Below are positions 26,824 through 35,460 of a DNA stretch of 48,681 bases, one piece after another. How positions within the stretch are numbered: the stretch's first letter is position 1; every line of letters begins with the position of its first letter. A program made the position numbers and the translations under genes. The stretch is from Myxococcales bacterium (lineage in GTDB: Bacteria; Myxococcota_A; Polyangia; Haliangiales; Haliangiaceae): the NCBI GenBank assembly GCA_011526095.1, contig WYBA01000046.1, positions 1 through 48,681 on the forward strand. The letters are read 5' to 3'. Under the pieces are notes generated by a model. The model was given only the letters and a program-made list of their open reading frames with translations, made no database searches and had not been told where the DNA came from.

Positions 26824-27756
26824 ATGCCTCTCACGCCTGACCTCCGCCAGAAGATCGAGACGATCCTGGCGTCCGACGACATCGTCCTGTTCATGAAGGG
26901 GACCCGCTCGTTCCCGCAGTGCGGCTTCTCCGCGCGCGTCGTCGGCATCCTCAACACTCTGGTGCCCAAGTACACCACCGTCAACATCCTCACCGACGCC
27001 GACCTGCGCCAGGGGATGAAGGAGTTCTCCGACTGGCCGACGTTCCCGCAGCTCTACGTCAAGGGCGAGCTGCTCGGCGGCGCCGACATCGTCGGCCAGA
27101 TGGCGGACTCCGGCGAGCTCGCCGCCAAGCTCGGCGCGACCGCGGCTGCGCCCGCGGCGGCGCCGAAGGTGACGATCACGCCGGCGGCGGCGAAGGAGCT
27201 CGCCGCCGCGCTCGCCGACGCCGGCGCCGGCGACGTCATCCACCTGACGATCGACGACCGGTTCGAGCCGGCGCTCGACCTCGGCCCGCGCGAGAGCGGC
27301 GCGGTGACGGTCGAGACCGGCGGGCTGGTCGTCCAGCTCGACCGCGGCTCGGCGGCGCGCGCCGAGGGCGTCGTGATCGACTTCATCGACGGCCCGACCG
27401 GCGCCGGGTTCAAGATCGACAACCCGAACCGCCCGGCGACGGTCCGCCAGGTCGGGCCGCGCGAGCTCGCCGCGATGCTCGCCTCCGGCGAGGTCAGGGA
27501 GCTGTTCGACGTCCGCACGCCCGAGGAGCGCGCGACCGCGAAGATCGACGGCAGCCGGCTGTTCGACGACGCGGCGATCGCCTACCTCGAGGGCCTGCCC
27601 CGCGACACCCCGATCGCGTTCACCTGCCATCACGGCGGCCGGTCGCAGAACGCCGCGATGCACTTCCTCGGCAAGGGGTTCCGCACCGTCTACAACCTCG
27701 CCGGCGGCATCGACGCCTGGTCGCAGCAGGTCGATCCCAAGGTCCCGCGCTACTGA
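26824..27756 (+). CDS. monothiol glutaredoxin / A-type-carrier-like / rhodanese triple fusion
   Basis: The protein has 310 residues. Residues 1-105 are a Grx4-type monothiol glutaredoxin, with [14 protein letters not shown] (Cys33) and [20 protein letters not shown]. Residues about 115-205 follow the HesB/IscA pattern ([15 protein letters not shown], then [21 protein letters not shown]), but all three metal-binding cysteines are missing: the usual CGCG after NPN is replaced. Residues about 207-310 are a rhodanese with Cys268 in CHHGGRS and [11 protein letters not shown]. Grx4 proteins carry Fe-S clusters with glutathione. The whole suggests Fe-S or sulfur trafficking with the middle domain as a scaffold. 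It has GGAG 8 nt before the ATG, unlike most neighbours. Confidence 0.93.
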   Translation: MPLTPDLRQKIETILASDDIVLFMKGTRSFPQCGFSARVVGILNTLVPKYTTVNILTDADLRQGMKEFSDWPTFPQLYVKGELLGGADIVGQMADSGELAAKLGATAAAPAAAPKVTITPAAAKELAAALADAGAGDVIHLTIDDRFEPALDLGPRESGAVTVETGGLVVQLDRGSAARAEGVVIDFIDGPTGAGFKIDNPNRPATVRQVGPRELAAMLASGEVRELFDVRTPEERATAKIDGSRLFDDAAIAYLEGLPRDTPIAFTCHHGGRSQNAAMHFLGKGFRTVYNLAGGIDAWSQQVDPKVPRY

Positions 27757-27796
27757 ACGGACGGGGCGCGGCTCTCCCACAGCACCCCACCATCGC

Positions 27797-27818
27797 CCGA
27801 CATCGATCCGACATCGAT
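27797..27818. promoter_or_regulatory. tandem 11-bp repeat upstream of the PEGA gene
   Basis: CCGACATCGAT is present twice head to tail with exactly 11-bp period. Each copy contains the palindrome ATCGAT. It lies 41 bp upstream of TAAGAT, the candidate -10 box, so it is placed like an activator site one helical turn per copy. Confidence 0.4.
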
Positions 27819-27859
27819 GGGCCCCCGTGTGTTTGTGGCGCGCGGGGGTCGGGTGGGCC

Positions 27860-27865
27860 TAAGAT
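27860..27865 (+). promoter_or_regulatory. candidate -10 box of the PEGA gene
   Basis: TAAGAT lies 9 nt before the ATG, with no Shine-Dalgarno sequence and no obvious -35. It belongs to the short-leader set. Confidence 0.45.
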
Positions 27866-27874
27866 CAGCGGCTC

Positions 27875-30241
27875 ATGGATCCGGCCCCGCGCCGCCAGAA
27901 GGTCATGCGCGTGTCGACGCGCTGCCGCACGGTGGACGAGTTCATCACGGCGTTCTCCGCGCTCGTCGATGAGCACTCGATCGTCGTCTACACGAACCAG
28001 TCGCGCGCGATCGGCTCGCGGCAGCTGTTCGCGGTCCAGCTCGCCGACGGCGAGCTGGTGATGCGCGGCGAGGGCGAGGTCATCGAGTCCGATCCGCCGC
28101 CGCGCGGCAAGCTGCGGATGCGCTTTCTGTCGATGGACGCGCGCTCGCACGAGGTCCACAAGCAGATGCTCGAACGCGGGCGCGGCCTGGCCGGGATGAT
28201 GGGCCTGCCTCCGGTGCCGACGCCGCGCCCGCCGGTGGTGCGCTCGGCGACGGCCAGCCCGGTGCGACCCGACCCGGCCGCGCCGCGCGCCTCGTCGACG
28301 CCGCTGCCCGGCGTGCCGCCGATCCCCGAGCTGCCGACCCGTCCGCGCACCGCCGGCCCGGCGACGCCGGCGACGGGCGCCCCAACGAGCGCGGCGCTCG
28401 CCGCGCCGCCGGCCGCCGCGTCGAAGCTGCCGGCCCCGACCCGCAAGGCGTGGACGCCGGGCATCCCGTCGATCCCGATGGCGCAGCCGACGGGGCCGAC
28501 GCTGGTGACGACGAACGAGCTGGCCGCCGGGACCGCGCCGCGCGCCCGCTCGGTCACGCCCGAGCTGGCCAGCGGCACGCCGCCGCCGGGCCCCGTGCCG
28601 ACGCCCGCGGCCGCGCTGCCCACGACGCCCGCGCCGCCCGCGACGCCCGCCCCGCCCGCCCCGCCCGCGCCGGCGACCGCCGCGCCGGTGATCGCACCGA
28701 TCCGCAAGCCAGCCGCGCCTGTGCCGGCCACGCCCCCCGCCGCCACCCCGGCCGTCGAGACGCCATCGCCCGCGACCGTCGCGCCGGCCGCGTCGCCTGC
28801 GGCGGTCGCGGCCGAGCTCGACCCGGCCGCGTCCGAGCTCGACGACATCAAGACCGAGGTCAACACGCCGGTCCCCGCCGCGGTCCGGCCCAGGACCGAG
28901 GCGCCCATCGAGGGAGAGCGCACGCCGGGCTCGCCGTACATCCTCCCCGCCAACCCGTTCGGCGAGGTCGATCCGAAGGCGCTGGAGTACTTCGTCGAGT
29001 GCACGCTCTACGAGGAGACCGGGACGTGGGACGTCAGCGAGCTGGCAGACGCCGGCGCCGTCGGCGAGGCGGGCGCGGCGGATGCGATCGACGACCTCGG
29101 GCCGACGATCGAGCCGCCGCCGCCGATCGCGGCCGGCGGCCCGCCCGGCGCCGCGCCCGGATGGGCGGCGCAGGCGTCTCCGTCTCCGCCTCCGTCTCCG
29201 ACTCCGATTCCGTCTCCGCCTCCGTCTCCGATTCCGTCTCCGTCTCCGTCTCCGATTCCCTCTCCGTCTCCACCTGCCGCGGTCGCGGCGCCCGCACACC
29301 CATTCCCGACCGTGCCGCTCGCGGCGCTCACCGCGCTCGACGCGCAAGCGCTGGCGCCCGCGCCCGTGACCCCGGCGCCCGGCTGGCCGGACGACTACGC
29401 GGGCGACGACGAGCCCGATCTCGAGCCGCCGCGGCGTACCGTCACGTGGATCGCGCTCGCCGTGGCCGCCGTCCTGGTGATCGGCGTCGTCGCCGCGATC
29501 GCGCTGCGCTCCGACGATGACGCGCCCGCGCGCGGGGACGGCAAGGGGACGGCGACCGCCGCCGCGGCGAAGCCCGACGCCGGCGCCGCCGCCGTGGCGA
29601 GCCGGACGACACCCGATGCCGGCGCCGCCGGCGCCGCCGCCACACCGCCTCACGCCACCACCGGCGACGACGAGCGCGACGGCAAGTCCAACGGCGAGCA
29701 CGACGGCGAGCACGACGGCAACGCCGACGGCGGCGACGTCGCCGCCGCCACGCCGGACGCGGGCGCCGGGGCGGCCGCGACGCCGCCGCCGGTCGCCACC
29801 GACGGTGGCGAGTGCGCGCTCACGGTCACCACCGAGGACCCCGGCTCCGACGTCGCGATCGACGGCAAGCCGGTCGGGGTCACGCCGTGGTCCGGCGCGC
29901 ACGCGTGCGGCCCGGTGAAGGTCGTCGTGACGCGCGCGCGCTACGCGCCGTTCGAGGAGAAGGTGACGCTGCGCGCCGGCGAGCCAGCCCGGCTCGACGC
30001 CCGGCTCGTCCGCCCGGACCAGAAGGTGACGTTCACCTCCAGCCCGGCGGGCGCGACGATCACCGTCGACGGCAAGAAGCTGGGCAAGGCGCCGGTGGCG
30101 GCGACGGTGAAGGGCTTCACCACGATCAAGGTCACGGCGGAGCTGTCGGGCTACGCCGCCGTCACCCAGAAGTTCTACGTCAAGAAGACGACGACCCGGG
30201 TCAACGCGTCGCTCAAGAAGCTGCCCCGGCGTCCGCGGTAA
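27875..30241 (+). CDS. PEGA-domain membrane protein with PilZ-like N-terminus and Pro-rich spacer
   Basis: The protein has 788 residues. Residues 1-110 form a compact domain that resembles PilZ-like TIGR02266 proteins of myxobacteria (RTVDEFITAFSALVDEHSIVVYT, GELVMRGEGEVIES, GKLRMRFLSMD); the assignment is tentative. A Pro/Ala-rich region of about 400 residues follows, including an SP repeat near 435-466 encoded by a hexanucleotide array. One transmembrane helix (about 522-546, WIALAVAAVLVIGVVAAIAL) leads to an Ala/Asp/Gly linker with GEHDGEHDG. Two PEGA domains follow (about 646-712 and 715-785). The topology suggests a cytoplasmic sensing head and periplasmic PEGA repeats that could bind cell wall or sugars. 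An ATG 30 nt downstream is an alternative start. Confidence 0.83.
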   Translation: MDPAPRRQKVMRVSTRCRTVDEFITAFSALVDEHSIVVYTNQSRAIGSRQLFAVQLADGELVMRGEGEVIESDPPPRGKLRMRFLSMDARSHEVHKQMLERGRGLAGMMGLPPVPTPRPPVVRSATASPVRPDPAAPRASSTPLPGVPPIPELPTRPRTAGPATPATGAPTSAALAAPPAAASKLPAPTRKAWTPGIPSIPMAQPTGPTLVTTNELAAGTAPRARSVTPELASGTPPPGPVPTPAAALPTTPAPPATPAPPAPPAPATAAPVIAPIRKPAAPVPATPPAATPAVETPSPATVAPAASPAAVAAELDPAASELDDIKTEVNTPVPAAVRPRTEAPIEGERTPGSPYILPANPFGEVDPKALEYFVECTLYEETGTWDVSELADAGAVGEAGAADAIDDLGPTIEPPPPIAAGGPPGAAPGWAAQASPSPPPSPTPIPSPPPSPIPSPSPSPIPSPSPPAAVAAPAHPFPTVPLAALTALDAQALAPAPVTPAPGWPDDYAGDDEPDLEPPRRTVTWIALAVAAVLVIGVVAAIALRSDDDAPARGDGKGTATAAAAKPDAGAAAVASRTTPDAGAAGAAATPPHATTGDDERDGKSNGEHDGEHDGNADGGDVAAATPDAGAGAAATPPPVATDGGECALTVTTEDPGSDVAIDGKPVGVTPWSGAHACGPVKVVVTRARYAPFEEKVTLRAGEPARLDARLVRPDQKVTFTSSPAGATITVDGKKLGKAPVAATVKGFTTIKVTAELSGYAAVTQKFYVKKTTTRVNASLKKLPRRPR
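29177..29272 (+). repeat. in-frame TCTCCG hexanucleotide array, 16 units
   Basis: Sixteen hexamers of TCTCCG and close variants (CCTCCG, ACTCCG, ATTCCG) run in register and encode a Ser/Pro/Ile repeat within the PEGA protein. The codons TCT and ATT are rare in this GC-rich sequence, so the array stands out from its gene. It is the reverse complement of the CGGAGA arrays found elsewhere in the window. Confidence 0.85.
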
Positions 30242-30274
30242 TCGACCGCGGGAGGTCGGCCGTCCTCGACGTCC

Positions 30275-30291
30275 CGTAAGACCGTCGTAAG
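30275..30291. promoter_or_regulatory. CGTAAG direct repeat upstream of the peptidase gene
   Basis: CGTAAG occurs twice with 11-bp period, 34 bp before TAGGCT (30326-30331), the candidate -10 box 7 nt ahead of the ATG. It could be an activator site. The motif is short, so chance is possible. Confidence 0.22.
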
Positions 30292-30338
30292 CGCGGGCGC
30301 GGCGCGACGCTCGGCGCGGCCGGTGTAGGCTGCCGCGC

Positions 30339-31688
30339 ATGCGCCGCCGCTGCTCCGCCCTGCTCGCGCTCCCCATGACGCTCGCGCTCGCCGCCTGCGG
30401 CGGCGACGACGACGGCGACGCCCCGCTCGACGCCCCCACGCCCGACGCGCCGCTCGCCGCGTCCACCGACTGGGACCGCGACGTGCTCGACACGCGGCTG
30501 GCGATCGACCTCGTCACGCGCGCGTCGACCGCGACGATCACGCTCGCGCCCGCCGACTCGACCGGCGCCTCGTTCGAGATCGGCGACCTCGAGATCGCCA
30601 GTGTCACCGACGCCGACGGGGCGCCGCTGCCGTACGTCGACCGCGGCGACACGCTCGACGTCGGCGTGCCCCGCTCCGACGAGCCGTCGACGATCGTCAT
30701 CGCGTACACGTTCCTCTACCGCAGCGGGCAGATGGGGGCCGACGACGTCCCGGCGCTGACGCTGACCTGGCCCTACTACTGCCAGAACGTGTTCCCGTGC
30801 AAGGCGGAGCGCAACCCCGCCGACGGCACGCGGTTCGCGCTCGAGCTGACCGGCGTCCCCGAGGACAAGGTCGCCGTGTACCCGGCGGAGATCGCGGCCG
30901 AGGCGCCGCCGTACATGCTGGCGTGGACGATCGCGGACTACGTCGAGACGACGCTGGGCACGACGACCGCCGGCACGACGGTCAAGGTGTGGCACACCGC
31001 GGCGCAGACCACCGCCGCGACCAACGGCACCGAGCACCTCGTCGCCGCGTTCGACTGGCTCGAGCAGAACCTCGGGCCCTACCTGTTCGGGGACACCGTC
31101 GGCACCGTGTCGGCGAGCTGGGGGTTCGGCGCGTACGGCGGGATGGAGCACCACCCGTTCTGGCACCTCGCGAGCTCGGCGCTGGCCGACGACAACGTCA
31201 ACGTCCACGAGGCGGTCCACGGCTGGTTCGGCAACGGCGTGCGGCTGCGCTGCTGGGAGGACTTCACGCTGTCCGAGGGCACGACCGAGTACCTGTCCGC
31301 GCGCGCGCTCGAGGCGGTCGCCGGCCCCGAGGTCGCCGCGGCGATCTGGGACGGCTACGCCGACGAGCTGCAGGATCTGCGCGACGACGACGGCGGCGGC
31401 GTGGCGTGGCCGGCGAGCTGCGGCGAGGTCGACATCCTGACGATCTTCAACCGCAGCGCCGCGCCGTACACCAAGGGCGCGTTCTTCTATCGCGCCGTCG
31501 CCGAGCGGGTCGGCGTCGAGGCGCTCGACGCCGCGCTGCGCGCGTTCTACACCGCGTGGGCCGGCAAGGCCGCCGGCATGCAGGACATGCTCGACACGAT
31601 CGAGGCCGAGACCGGCTGGGATCCGACCGCGTGCGCCGAGGCGTGGCTGCGCAGCGAGCAGGTGCCCGACGTGCTCAGCTGCGAGTGA
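30339..31688 (+). CDS. M1-type zinc metallopeptidase lipoprotein
   Basis: The protein has 449 residues. The lipoprotein signal ends in LALAAC (Cys20) and is followed by an Asp-rich linker. The catalytic domain carries GGMEH (267-271), the variant of the M1 exopeptidase GxMEN motif, and HEAVH (290-294) followed after exactly 18 residues by Glu313, the full zinc site HExxH-x18-E. Several Cys pairs (148/154, 305) suggest an oxidising location. It is shorter than full-length aminopeptidase N and lacks the large helical C-domain. The Asn-to-His change in GxMEN may alter recognition of the substrate amino terminus. It is probably a surface peptidase. Confidence 0.9.
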   Translation: MRRRCSALLALPMTLALAACGGDDDGDAPLDAPTPDAPLAASTDWDRDVLDTRLAIDLVTRASTATITLAPADSTGASFEIGDLEIASVTDADGAPLPYVDRGDTLDVGVPRSDEPSTIVIAYTFLYRSGQMGADDVPALTLTWPYYCQNVFPCKAERNPADGTRFALELTGVPEDKVAVYPAEIAAEAPPYMLAWTIADYVETTLGTTTAGTTVKVWHTAAQTTAATNGTEHLVAAFDWLEQNLGPYLFGDTVGTVSASWGFGAYGGMEHHPFWHLASSALADDNVNVHEAVHGWFGNGVRLRCWEDFTLSEGTTEYLSARALEAVAGPEVAAAIWDGYADELQDLRDDDGGGVAWPASCGEVDILTIFNRSAAPYTKGAFFYRAVAERVGVEALDAALRAFYTAWAGKAAGMQDMLDTIEAETGWDPTACAEAWLRSEQVPDVLSCE

Positions 31689-31703
31689 CGGCGCCGGCGG
31701 CGA

Positions 31704-32225
31704 TCACGCGCCGTGGCACTTCTTGTACTTCTTGCCCGACCCGCACGGGCACGGCTCGTTGCGCCCGACCTTGGGCGCCTCGCGGGTCTGCGGGCGCGCC
31801 TTGAGCGTCTCGCCGTCGACGTACATCCAGCGCGGGCCCGCGCCCTCGTCGACCTTCTTGAACCGCGACCGCTCGTGGTGGTGCTGGGGCCGGCCGCCGA
31901 GCGCGAACCGCGCGACGAACTCGACGACGCCGGTGGCGTCGCCGGCGCCGCCCGCCTCGGTCGCGAGCACGTCGAGGCCGAGCCACTGCGACTGGCGCGA
32001 CCACGCGGTCGCGGCGTCGCGGTCCACCGTCGCGCGCGTGTCGGGGTCGTGGGTGGCGACGACGTGGTCGAGGTCGCCGACGACGTAGGCGGTGTAGCGC
32101 GAGCGCATGAGCTGCTCGGCGGTCTCGGCCGGCGCGCTGCCGTCGAGGCGCGGACCGCAGCAGGTGGCGAGGGACGGCCCGCCGCACGGGCACGGGGTCT
32201 GATCGGGGTGGGTGGTCATGGTCAC
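31704..32225 (-). CDS. YchJ-family protein with two SEC-C-type zinc motifs
   Basis: About 173 residues. The N-terminus has the CPCGG...CC motif, the central domain follows the YchJ pattern ([31 protein letters not shown]), and the C-terminus ends with a classic SEC-C motif [19 protein letters not shown] motifs bind zinc and mediate protein contacts. The function of YchJ proteins is unknown. I chose the GTG because it overlaps the upstream TGA in the GTGA arrangement used repeatedly in this window; an ATG 6 nt downstream is equally possible. It is probably coupled to the beta-lactamase-like gene. Confidence 0.9.
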   Translation of the reverse strand: MTMTTHPDQTPCPCGGPSLATCCGPRLDGSAPAETAEQLMRSRYTAYVVGDLDHVVATHDPDTRATVDRDAATAWSRQSQWLGLDVLATEAGGAGDATGVVEFVARFALGGRPQHHHERSRFKKVDEGAGPRWMYVDGETLKARPQTREAPKVGRNEPCPCGSGKKYKKCHGA

Positions 32226-33640
32226 GGGGCCTGTGAAGTGACGAGCTCGGCCGGCACCTGGCCGTCGGCGAGGTTGAGGACGAAGCCGAGCAGCCGGCCG
32301 TCCTCGAACACGAACTGGATCGTCGCCTCGAGCTCGATCACGACGAACTCGGTCGCCGATCGCGGGTAGAGGCGCACCTGCTGGTCGTCCATGCCGAGCT
32401 GCAGCGCGTCGCCGATCCGCGACACCGCCAGCACCTCGCCGCCCTCGAGCCGGTACGTGCCGACCAGCTTGTCGAGCTCGGCGCCGGGCACCTCGACGAT
32501 CCGCAGGTCGAGATCGAGCTCGGCGCCGGCGAACACGTCGAACACGCCGATCCCGAGCCGCGTGACCAGCGGCGACGCCGACGACGCCAGCAGCACGACG
32601 CCGCGCGCCGTCGCCGGGTCGAAGCCGATGAAGCTGGCGTAGCCGCCGGTCTGGCCGTTGTGCCAGACGATGCCCTTGTCGGTGATGTGCCAGCCGAGGC
32701 CGATCTGCATCCCACCGCCGGCGTCGGCCAGCGGCGCGGTCGTCGCGCGCAGCACCTGGGCCAGCGGCACGTCCTTGCCCGCGGTCGCGGCGGCGGCGGC
32801 CTGGACCAGCGCGACCATGTCGCGCGCGGTCGAGCGCCACGCGCCCGCGCCGGCGAGCACGTCGAAGTCCCAGCCGGGGGCCGGCGAGCCGCTCGCCGTG
32901 GCGCCCGGGACGAGGCGGGCGCGCGCCGCCTCGGGCAGCGTGATCCATGTGTGCGCGAGCGCGAGCGGCTCGAGCACGCGCGTCGTCACCGCCTGCTCGT
33001 ACGACAGCTCGAGCTTGCTCGCGAGCAGGTGGCCGAGCAGGCCGGCGCCGAGGTTGGAGTACGCGTAGGCGGCGCCGGGCGGGTACATCAGCTCGGCGAC
33101 GTCGAGGAATGCGTACAGCTCGTCGGCGCCGTAGCCGAGGTACGGGTTGTCGGGGCGCGCGCGGTAGTCGAGGTTGGTGGGCAGCGCCGGCAGGCCGGAG
33201 CGGTGCTGCGCCAGCTGCGCCAGCGTCGGGCGCAGGCCGTCCCGCTCGGGGAACCGCACGCCGAACGGCAGCAGCTGGGCGACCGGCGTGTCGAGCGCGA
33301 CCTCGCCGCGCGCCACCGCGTCCGCGAGCAGCAGCGAGGTCAGCACCTTCGAGATCGACCCGATCTCGAACACCGCGTCGGCGTCGGGCGGCGCGTCCGG
33401 GGTCGTGCCGCGCCCGAACCCGAGATAGTCGACGTTCGCGCCGTCGATCAGCGCGACGACCATCCCGCCGAACAGCACCTCCTGCTCGAACAGCGGCTCG
33501 ATCGTGGCGCGCACCGGCCCGGCGAACGGGCTCGACGGCGCGGCGAGCCCCGGGCCGGGGCGCTCGGCGGCGGGCTTGTCGCCGCAGCCCGCCGCGACGA
33601 GCGCGGCGCACAGCGGCACGGACCAGGCACGGGCGGACAT
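32222..33640 (-). CDS. class C beta-lactamase-like serine hydrolase lipoprotein
   Basis: The protein has 472 residues. The signal peptide ends in LVAAGC (Cys19). The penicillin-binding fold has SISK (Ser95 nucleophile, Lys98), YSN in [11 protein letters not shown], and HNGQTGG in place of the KTG motif. A C-terminal lipocalin-like tail (about 375-470) is common in esterase/peptidase members of this group. The HxG form in the third motif is more typical of esterases and D-aminopeptidases than of true beta-lactamases, so antibiotic resistance should not be assumed. TAGGAT lies 9 nt before the ATG. Confidence 0.9.
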   Translation of the reverse strand: MSARAWSVPLCAALVAAGCGDKPAAERPGPGLAAPSSPFAGPVRATIEPLFEQEVLFGGMVVALIDGANVDYLGFGRGTTPDAPPDADAVFEIGSISKVLTSLLLADAVARGEVALDTPVAQLLPFGVRFPERDGLRPTLAQLAQHRSGLPALPTNLDYRARPDNPYLGYGADELYAFLDVAELMYPPGAAYAYSNLGAGLLGHLLASKLELSYEQAVTTRVLEPLALAHTWITLPEAARARLVPGATASGSPAPGWDFDVLAGAGAWRSTARDMVALVQAAAAATAGKDVPLAQVLRATTAPLADAGGGMQIGLGWHITDKGIVWHNGQTGGYASFIGFDPATARGVVLLASSASPLVTRLGIGVFDVFAGAELDLDLRIVEVPGAELDKLVGTYRLEGGEVLAVSRIGDALQLGMDDQQVRLYPRSATEFVVIELEATIQFVFEDGRLLGFVLNLADGQVPAELVTSQAP

Positions 33641-33649
33641 AGGCCGCGC

Positions 33650-33655
33650 ATCCTA
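33650..33655 (-). promoter_or_regulatory. candidate -10 box of the beta-lactamase-like gene
   Basis: TAGGAT lies 9 nt before the ATG with no Shine-Dalgarno sequence, as for several other first genes here. Confidence 0.45.
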
Positions 33656-33691
33656 CTCGGTCGGCGGCCGCGCGCACACCGCCCGGGGCGA

Positions 33692-35335
33692 TCACGGCGG
33701 CGGCAGGTAGCCGTCGCGCCGCAGGTTGCCGCGCCCGGTCGGCCACGCCAGGCAGTTGGCCTCGGCCCCGGCGACCGCGAACACCAGGGCCTGCGGCATC
33801 CCGTCCTCGCCGCCCTTGGTCGCCACGACGATGTCGAGCGCGCCGTCGCCGTCGGCGTCGGCGATCGTCGGCACGGCCATCGCGCCGCGGTCCGGCAGCG
33901 GGACGGTGTGGAGCCGGTTGCCCGCGGCGTCGAGCACGAACAGGTCACCGGCGCCGTCGGCGGTGCCGTAGCTGGCGAACACCAGCTCCGGCACGCCGTC
34001 GCCGGACAGATCCGCGATCGCGACGCCGGTCGTGCCGACCTCGGCCGCGTCGGTGTACGGGTGCGACCACAGCGTCTGCCCCGCGGCGTCGACCGCCCAG
34101 ATCCGGCCGTCGAACCCGGCGAACACCAGCTCGGGGCCGGCGCGGTCGGGGAACAGGTCGGCGACGCTGACCTGGTTGGTGATCGCGACGACGTTGCCGC
34201 CCGCGTCCCACAGCCCCCACAGGTAGTCCGCCATCCGCGGCGGCGCGACCCACGCCGGCGGGCGCTGGCCGTCGTTGCGCACGACCCACAGCCCGACGCC
34301 GCGCTCGCGGTCGTCCTGCCCCGCGTTCTGCACCGAGCCGAGCAGGATCACCTCGCCCACACCGTCGCCGTCGAGGTCGGCGACCGCGGGCGCGGTGTTG
34401 GTGAAGTGGCCCTGCTCGTCGACCGCCTCGTCGTCGGCGTAGCCCTGCTGCGCGAGCGCGTAGTCGACCATGAACCGGATCCCCGAGAACTTGGTGCGCC
34501 CGTCGAAGATCGCCGCGGCGTCGAACGCGCGGCCGGTGCCGTCGTGCAGGCTGTTGTAGGCGTTGTCCTGGGTGGCGACGACGTCGACGACGCCGTCGCC
34601 GTCGACGTCGCCGAGCCCGACGTTCTGATCGTAGCCGCCGGTGACGTAGCAGGCGTCGTCGCACCCGGCGGCGCCGGTGGTGTTGGGCGGGAAGCCGGCG
34701 ACCGGATCGCCGTCGCGCTCGAACGCGTAGACGATGTCGCGCTGGCCGCCGCCCTCGAGCGGGCTGTTGGTCACCGCGACCAGCTCGAGCGCGCCGTCGC
34801 CGTCGATGTCACCGGCGGCGAGCGAGCGCAGCTCGTCGCGCGCGGTGACGGGGAACCCGGGCAGCGCCGCGCCCGCGGCGTCCCACGCGTGGATCTGGCC
34901 GCGCGCGGCGACCGCGACCTCGAGCCCGGGCGTGTCGGGCAGCAGGTCGACGACCACGGGCGAGGCCCAGATCCGGCCGTCGACCGAGTCGCGCCACGCC
35001 TCGGTCGCGGCGCCGCCCGCGCCCAGCCGCCACACCAGCACCAGCTCGGCGCGGGCGATCACGACCTCGGGCTGGCCGTCGGCGTCGAGGTCGGCGACGG
35101 CCGGCGAGGCCAGCCAGCCCTCGTGCCAGCGGTCGGCCAGGGTGTGGGTCAGCGTCGGGGCGCTGACCGTGGTCGAACCGCCGCCGGCCGCCGGCTCGCA
35201 CGCCGGGCTGGGCAGCGGCACCGAGGCGTCGCCGAGCGTGCCCGGGCCGCCGCCCCCGCCGCATCCCCCACCACCGGCGACGCCTGCGACGGCGAGCCAC
35301 ACCCCCAGGGCCTGCGCACCTCTCGGTCGGGTCAT
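33692..35335 (-). CDS. FG-GAP/VCBS beta-propeller lipoprotein
   Basis: The protein has 547 residues. A signal peptide ends in a Gly-rich GGGGCGGGGG stretch, with lipidated Cys about residue 25. The mature part contains repeated calcium-binding blades of the FG-GAP/VCBS type: [63 protein letters not shown] and [13 protein letters not shown]. Such integrin-like propellers bind Ca2+ and mediate surface contacts. A short GYLPPP tail ends the protein. CAGGAT stands 8 nt before the ATG. It is divergent from the trypsin-like gene across 125 bp. Confidence 0.9.
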   Translation of the reverse strand: MTRPRGAQALGVWLAVAGVAGGGGCGGGGGPGTLGDASVPLPSPACEPAAGGGSTTVSAPTLTHTLADRWHEGWLASPAVADLDADGQPEVVIARAELVLVWRLGAGGAATEAWRDSVDGRIWASPVVVDLLPDTPGLEVAVAARGQIHAWDAAGAALPGFPVTARDELRSLAAGDIDGDGALELVAVTNSPLEGGGQRDIVYAFERDGDPVAGFPPNTTGAAGCDDACYVTGGYDQNVGLGDVDGDGVVDVVATQDNAYNSLHDGTGRAFDAAAIFDGRTKFSGIRFMVDYALAQQGYADDEAVDEQGHFTNTAPAVADLDGDGVGEVILLGSVQNAGQDDRERGVGLWVVRNDGQRPPAWVAPPRMADYLWGLWDAGGNVVAITNQVSVADLFPDRAGPELVFAGFDGRIWAVDAAGQTLWSHPYTDAAEVGTTGVAIADLSGDGVPELVFASYGTADGAGDLFVLDAAGNRLHTVPLPDRGAMAVPTIADADGDGALDIVVATKGGEDGMPQALVFAVAGAEANCLAWPTGRGNLRRDGYLPPP

Positions 35336-35460
35336 GACGGCCGATCCTGCCAGATCCGGTGAAGCCCCGGGGCCGCTGCGAACGCCGGTCGGCAATCCGG
35401 CGAGCGGCTGTTCGACGCAGATCACGCGCGGCTGGCGGCGTGCGTGCGAGCATCCGGTCG

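Noticed and set aside
32222..33640. Antibiotic-resistance beta-lactamase
   Set aside because: The third motif is HNG instead of KTG and there is a lipocalin-like tail, which fits esterase or peptidase relatives better.
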